Assembly: GCF_013364195.1 (NCBI RefSeq)
Contig: NZ_CP054918.1
Location: 1,167,001 to 1,231,000, forward strand
Origin: Streptomyces sp. NA04227
GTDB taxonomy: Bacteria; Actinomycetota; Actinomycetes; Streptomycetales; Streptomycetaceae
Direction of reading: 5' to 3'
Length of the DNA stretch: 64,000 nt
The position numbers were made by a program, and so were the translations under genes. Positions 61,655 through 64,000 of this stretch are shown piece by piece. The notes beneath the pieces were generated by a model. It did not search any database. It was not told where the DNA came from and saw only the letters and a program-made list of their open reading frames with translations. How positions within the stretch are numbered: the first letter of the stretch is position 1; each line of letters starts with the position of its first letter.

Positions 61655-62748
61655 AGATCGACCTTACGGACACCACGGCCAGCAAGATCAACAAAGCCCT
61701 TGTGCAGGGCCGCCGCGCGATCGGCACCCCCGCCGTCGGCATGGTGCTCACCCTGGTCATCGTCACCGACGAGGAGAACGCCTACGACGCGATGCGCGCG
61801 GCCGGCGAGGCCTCCCGCGAGCACCCCTCGCGCACCCTGATGGTCATCCGCCGCATCTCGCGCTCGCCCCGCGACCGTACGACCTCGCGTCTTGACGCCG
61901 AGGTACGGGTCGGCGCGGACGCGCGCTCCGGTGAGACGGTGGTGCTGCGGCTGTACGGCGAGGTCGTGGGCCACGCCCAGTCCGTGGTGCTGCCGCTGCT
62001 GCTGCCGGACGCCCCGGTCGTCGTGTGGTGGCCGGTCAACGCCCCGCTCGACCCCGCCAAGGACCCGCTCGGCAGCCTCGGCCAGCGCAGGGTGACCGAC
62101 AGCTACGCGGCCGAGCAGCCGATCGAGGAGCTCAGCTCGCGCTCCGAGGCGTACACCCCGGGCGACACCGATCTGGCCTGGACCCGGATCACCCCCTGGC
62201 GTTCCATGCTGGCGGCCGCGCTCGACCAGGTGGACTGCACGGTCACCGGGGTCACCGTGGAGGGCGAGGAGTTCAACCCGAGCTGCGAGCTGCTCGCGAT
62301 GTGGCTCGCCGAACGGCTCGGGGTTCCGGTGGAGCGCACGCTGTCCTCCGGTCCCGGACTGACGGCGGTACGCATGGACACGGACTGCGGGGCGATCTCC
62401 CTCGACCGCGCGGACGGTTCGCTGGCCACGCTGTCCGTCGAGGGCCAGCCGCAGCGTGCGGTGGCGCTCAAGCGGCGCGAGACGGCCGAGCTGATCGCCG
62501 AGGAGCTGCGGCGCCTCGACCCGGACGACACGTACGCGGCGGCGCTCAGCTTCGGGGTCGAGCACCTCTACGACGCCGCGAAGGCCTCCGGCGGGAGTCG
62601 GTCCGCCGGCTCGGAGTCCGCGGGCACGGAGCCCGCGGGCACGGAGTCCGGCGGCGAGCGGTCCGACGCCGCGGAGTCGGCGGGCGAGGCCGAGGCCAAG
62701 CCCGCCGCCAAGAAGGCGAAGGCTCCGGCGAAGCGGGCGGCCAAGTGA
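61651..62748 (+). CDS. opcA: Glucose-6-phosphate dehydrogenase assembly protein OpcA
   Basis: A 365-residue OpcA, required for active G6PDH in cyanobacteria and actinobacteria. The main domain spans about residues 1-310 (MKIDLTDTTASKINKALVQG at the start; VWWPVNAPLDPAKDPLG). The tail is low complexity: Ser/Ala/Gly/Glu repeats, then a Lys/Ala-rich end (AKKAKAPAKRAAK). It overlaps zwf upstream and pgl downstream, so all three are co-translated. Confidence 0.94.
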   Translation: MKIDLTDTTASKINKALVQGRRAIGTPAVGMVLTLVIVTDEENAYDAMRAAGEASREHPSRTLMVIRRISRSPRDRTTSRLDAEVRVGADARSGETVVLRLYGEVVGHAQSVVLPLLLPDAPVVVWWPVNAPLDPAKDPLGSLGQRRVTDSYAAEQPIEELSSRSEAYTPGDTDLAWTRITPWRSMLAAALDQVDCTVTGVTVEGEEFNPSCELLAMWLAERLGVPVERTLSSGPGLTAVRMDTDCGAISLDRADGSLATLSVEGQPQRAVALKRRETAELIAEELRRLDPDDTYAAALSFGVEHLYDAAKASGGSRSAGSESAGTEPAGTESGGERSDAAESAGEAEAKPAAKKAKAPAKRAAK

Positions 62749-63536
62749 GCGCCCCGCAGCTGGTCGTGCACCGCGCCAAGGAGCTGATGGCCCAGGCCGC
62801 CGCGGCCCGCCTGATCACCCGCATCGTGGACGCCCAGTCCTCGCGCGGCAGCGCCTCGGTGGTGCTCACCGGCGGCCGCAACGGCAACGGCCTGCTCGCC
62901 GCCCTCGCCGCGGCGCCCGCGCGGGACGCGGTGGACTGGTCCCGGCTCGACCTGTGGTGGGGCGACGAACGCTTCCTGCCCGAGGGCGACCCGGACCGCA
63001 ATGTCACCCAGGCCCGCGCGGCACTCCTGGACGCCGTACCGCTGGACCCGAAGCGGGTGCACCCGATGCCCGCCGCCGACGCGGGCGGGGCGGTGCACTC
63101 CGGCGATGCCGACGCCGCGGCCGAGGCCTACGCACGCGAGCTCGCGGCGGCGGCCGGGCCGGAGGACCACGCAGGGGTACCGGCCTTCGACGTACTGATG
63201 CTCGGCGTCGGTCCGGACACCCATGTCGCCTCGCTCTTCCCGGAGTTGCCCGCGGTCCGCGAGACCGAGCGCACCGTGGTGGGCGTGCACGGTGCGCCGA
63301 AGCCGCCGCCCACCCGTGTCTCGCTGACACTGCCCGCGATCCGGGCCGCCCGCGAGGTGTGGCTGCTCGCGGCGGGCGAGGACAAGGCGGGCGCCGTGGC
63401 GATCGCCCTCTCCGGCGCGGGCGAGATCCAGGCCCCCGCGGCGGGCGCCCGCGGCACGGCCCGCACCCTGTGGCTGCTCGACGCGGCCGCCGCCTCGCAG
63501 CTCCCCCGGGACCTGCTGCCGCCCGCGGTGGCCTGA
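62745..63536 (+). CDS. pgl: 6-phosphogluconolactonase
   Basis: A 263-residue DevB-type lactonase of the NagB/Pgl fold that hydrolyses the product of Zwf. Landmarks are VVLTGGRNGNGLL, LWWGDERFLPEGDPDRN and MLGVGPDTHVASLFP. In the first, the usual GG-S/T reads GGRN, and in the third the common DGH reads DTH, small departures from the textbook motifs. The GTG start overlaps the opcA stop (GTGA). Confidence 0.94.
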   Translation: MSAPQLVVHRAKELMAQAAAARLITRIVDAQSSRGSASVVLTGGRNGNGLLAALAAAPARDAVDWSRLDLWWGDERFLPEGDPDRNVTQARAALLDAVPLDPKRVHPMPAADAGGAVHSGDADAAAEAYARELAAAAGPEDHAGVPAFDVLMLGVGPDTHVASLFPELPAVRETERTVVGVHGAPKPPPTRVSLTLPAIRAAREVWLLAAGEDKAGAVAIALSGAGEIQAPAAGARGTARTLWLLDAAAASQLPRDLLPPAVA

Positions 63537-63594
63537 GCCGGGACGGGACGGGCCGTACGTGGGAGTCGCTGCGGGGCAGCCGGTCGTCGGTACC

Positions 63595-63633
63595 GGTCAG
63601 CGGTACGGGTCAGCGGTACGGGTCAGCCGGTCC
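63595..63633 (+). repeat. Short 13-bp tandem repeat after pgl
   Basis: GGTCAGCGGTACG occurs at 63595 and 63608, with a partial third copy at 63621. It lies between two converging genes and has no other visible role. Confidence 0.7.
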
Positions 63634-63651
63634 GCGGGAGCGGGCAGTTGC

Positions 63652-64000
63652 TCAGGCCGCGGACCGGTCGCTCGCCTCGGCGAGCCGGTACCGGCTTCCG
63701 TCCCGCTCCCGTACGAGCAGCCCCTCGCAGACGCAGTAGCGGCGCAGCGCGGCCGTGTCCTCGTGCACCTCGGCGAAGGCCTCGTTGACCTCCTGCTCGG
63801 TGTAAGTGCGGCCGGGCGCGAGGTACTTGGCGGTCAGATGGACGAGGAGTTCCTGGCGGACGGAGCGCCGGACCGGGATGGCGGTGAGCCGGCCCCCGGC
63901 GAAGAAGCCGACCAGGGCACGCGGCACGTCCGGCGCCGCCTCGGGCGGGGGCGGACGGCGGAACACCCCGGGATCGGCGTACAGCGAACCGTCCTCCGCT
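63652..64000 (-). CDS. DUF2087-domain protein, 5' end outside window
   Basis: The reading frame is open to the right-hand end of the window. The upstream codons read like true protein (GSLYADPGVFRRP), so the gene starts beyond base 64000. The visible part is a DUF2087 domain: LVGFFAGGRLTAIPVRRSVRQ, LVHLTAKYLAPGRTYTEQEVN and RRYCVCEGLLVRE. This domain is often the C-terminal part of ArsR-like regulators, a role that cannot be checked here. Confidence 0.8.
   Translation of the reverse strand, partial: AEDGSLYADPGVFRRPPPPEAAPDVPRALVGFFAGGRLTAIPVRRSVRQELLVHLTAKYLAPGRTYTEQEVNEAFAEVHEDTAALRRYCVCEGLLVRERDGSRYRLAEASDRSAA

Overview
The window is about 64 kb of very GC-rich chromosome with the codon use, GTG/TTG starts, Shine-Dalgarno spacing and gene content of Streptomyces. 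Cobalamin genes, ectABCD, dapD, a SUF operon, ctaA/ctaB and tkt-tal-zwf-opcA-pgl occur in the same relative order that I recall from the core chromosome of Streptomyces coelicolor. Most of the window is therefore conserved core. Short accessory inserts sit in between, the clearest being a lower-GC gene at 32655-33746.

Layout. 1-2534: end of cobB, translationally coupled to a CobE-CobC fusion. 2706-7793 (minus strand): an LAxTG wall-anchored protein, an amidohydrolase, and an amino-acid ABC importer (binding protein, permease, ATPase). 8377-9477: a class V PLP enzyme. 10138-13390: ectABCD for ectoine and hydroxyectoine, closed by a strong hairpin. 13605-18307: a MarR regulator with two palindromic operators, then small metabolic genes and an MFS exporter. 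18374-20946: a DHA2-type exporter with its TetR. 21181-23626: a double-TerD protein, a 73-residue protein and another TetR. 23796-25964: a Ro60/TROVE protein preceded on the same strand by three tandem structured RNA units. 26139-33746: secreted PhoX, secreted nuclease, unknown proteins and the lower-GC orphan. 34020-43955: dapD, SMR efflux, a serine hydrolase, an AfsR-type regulator, a GH30-like enzyme and a DsbA-like lipoprotein. 44049-50805 (minus): sufR-B-D-ferredoxin-C-S-U-T. 51013-56378: ABC exporter, ctaA, nucleotidyltransferase, ctaB. 56778-63536: the pentose-phosphate operon. 63652-64000: start of a DUF2087 gene.

The most notable system is the Ro60 locus. Between the PhoX terminator and the Ro60 start lie three consecutive RNA units of 141, 71 and 145 nt, separated by only 12 and 6 nt and all on the Ro60 strand. 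Each is closed by its own basal stem. Each then has GTGCG, a second stem and the hexamer TACTTC. The second stem keeps its pairing by compensatory changes between units. Units 1 and 3 carry a tRNA-like module in permuted order (T arm, hairpin-closed acceptor stem, D arm); unit 2 has the stem only. This is the architecture expected of bacterial Y RNAs of the Yrl type, the RNA partners of Ro60 (Rsr). Here they form a three-member cluster that would be easily mis-annotated as tRNA fragments or left blank.

How the genes work together. The ect operon makes compatible solutes. The SUF operon under SufR builds Fe-S clusters. CtaA and CtaB make heme A. The tkt-opcA operon supplies NADPH and pentoses. 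The Ro60-Y RNA locus is probably an RNA quality-control unit. Operators, terminators, RNA folds and starts were read by eye. No database search or folding program was run.
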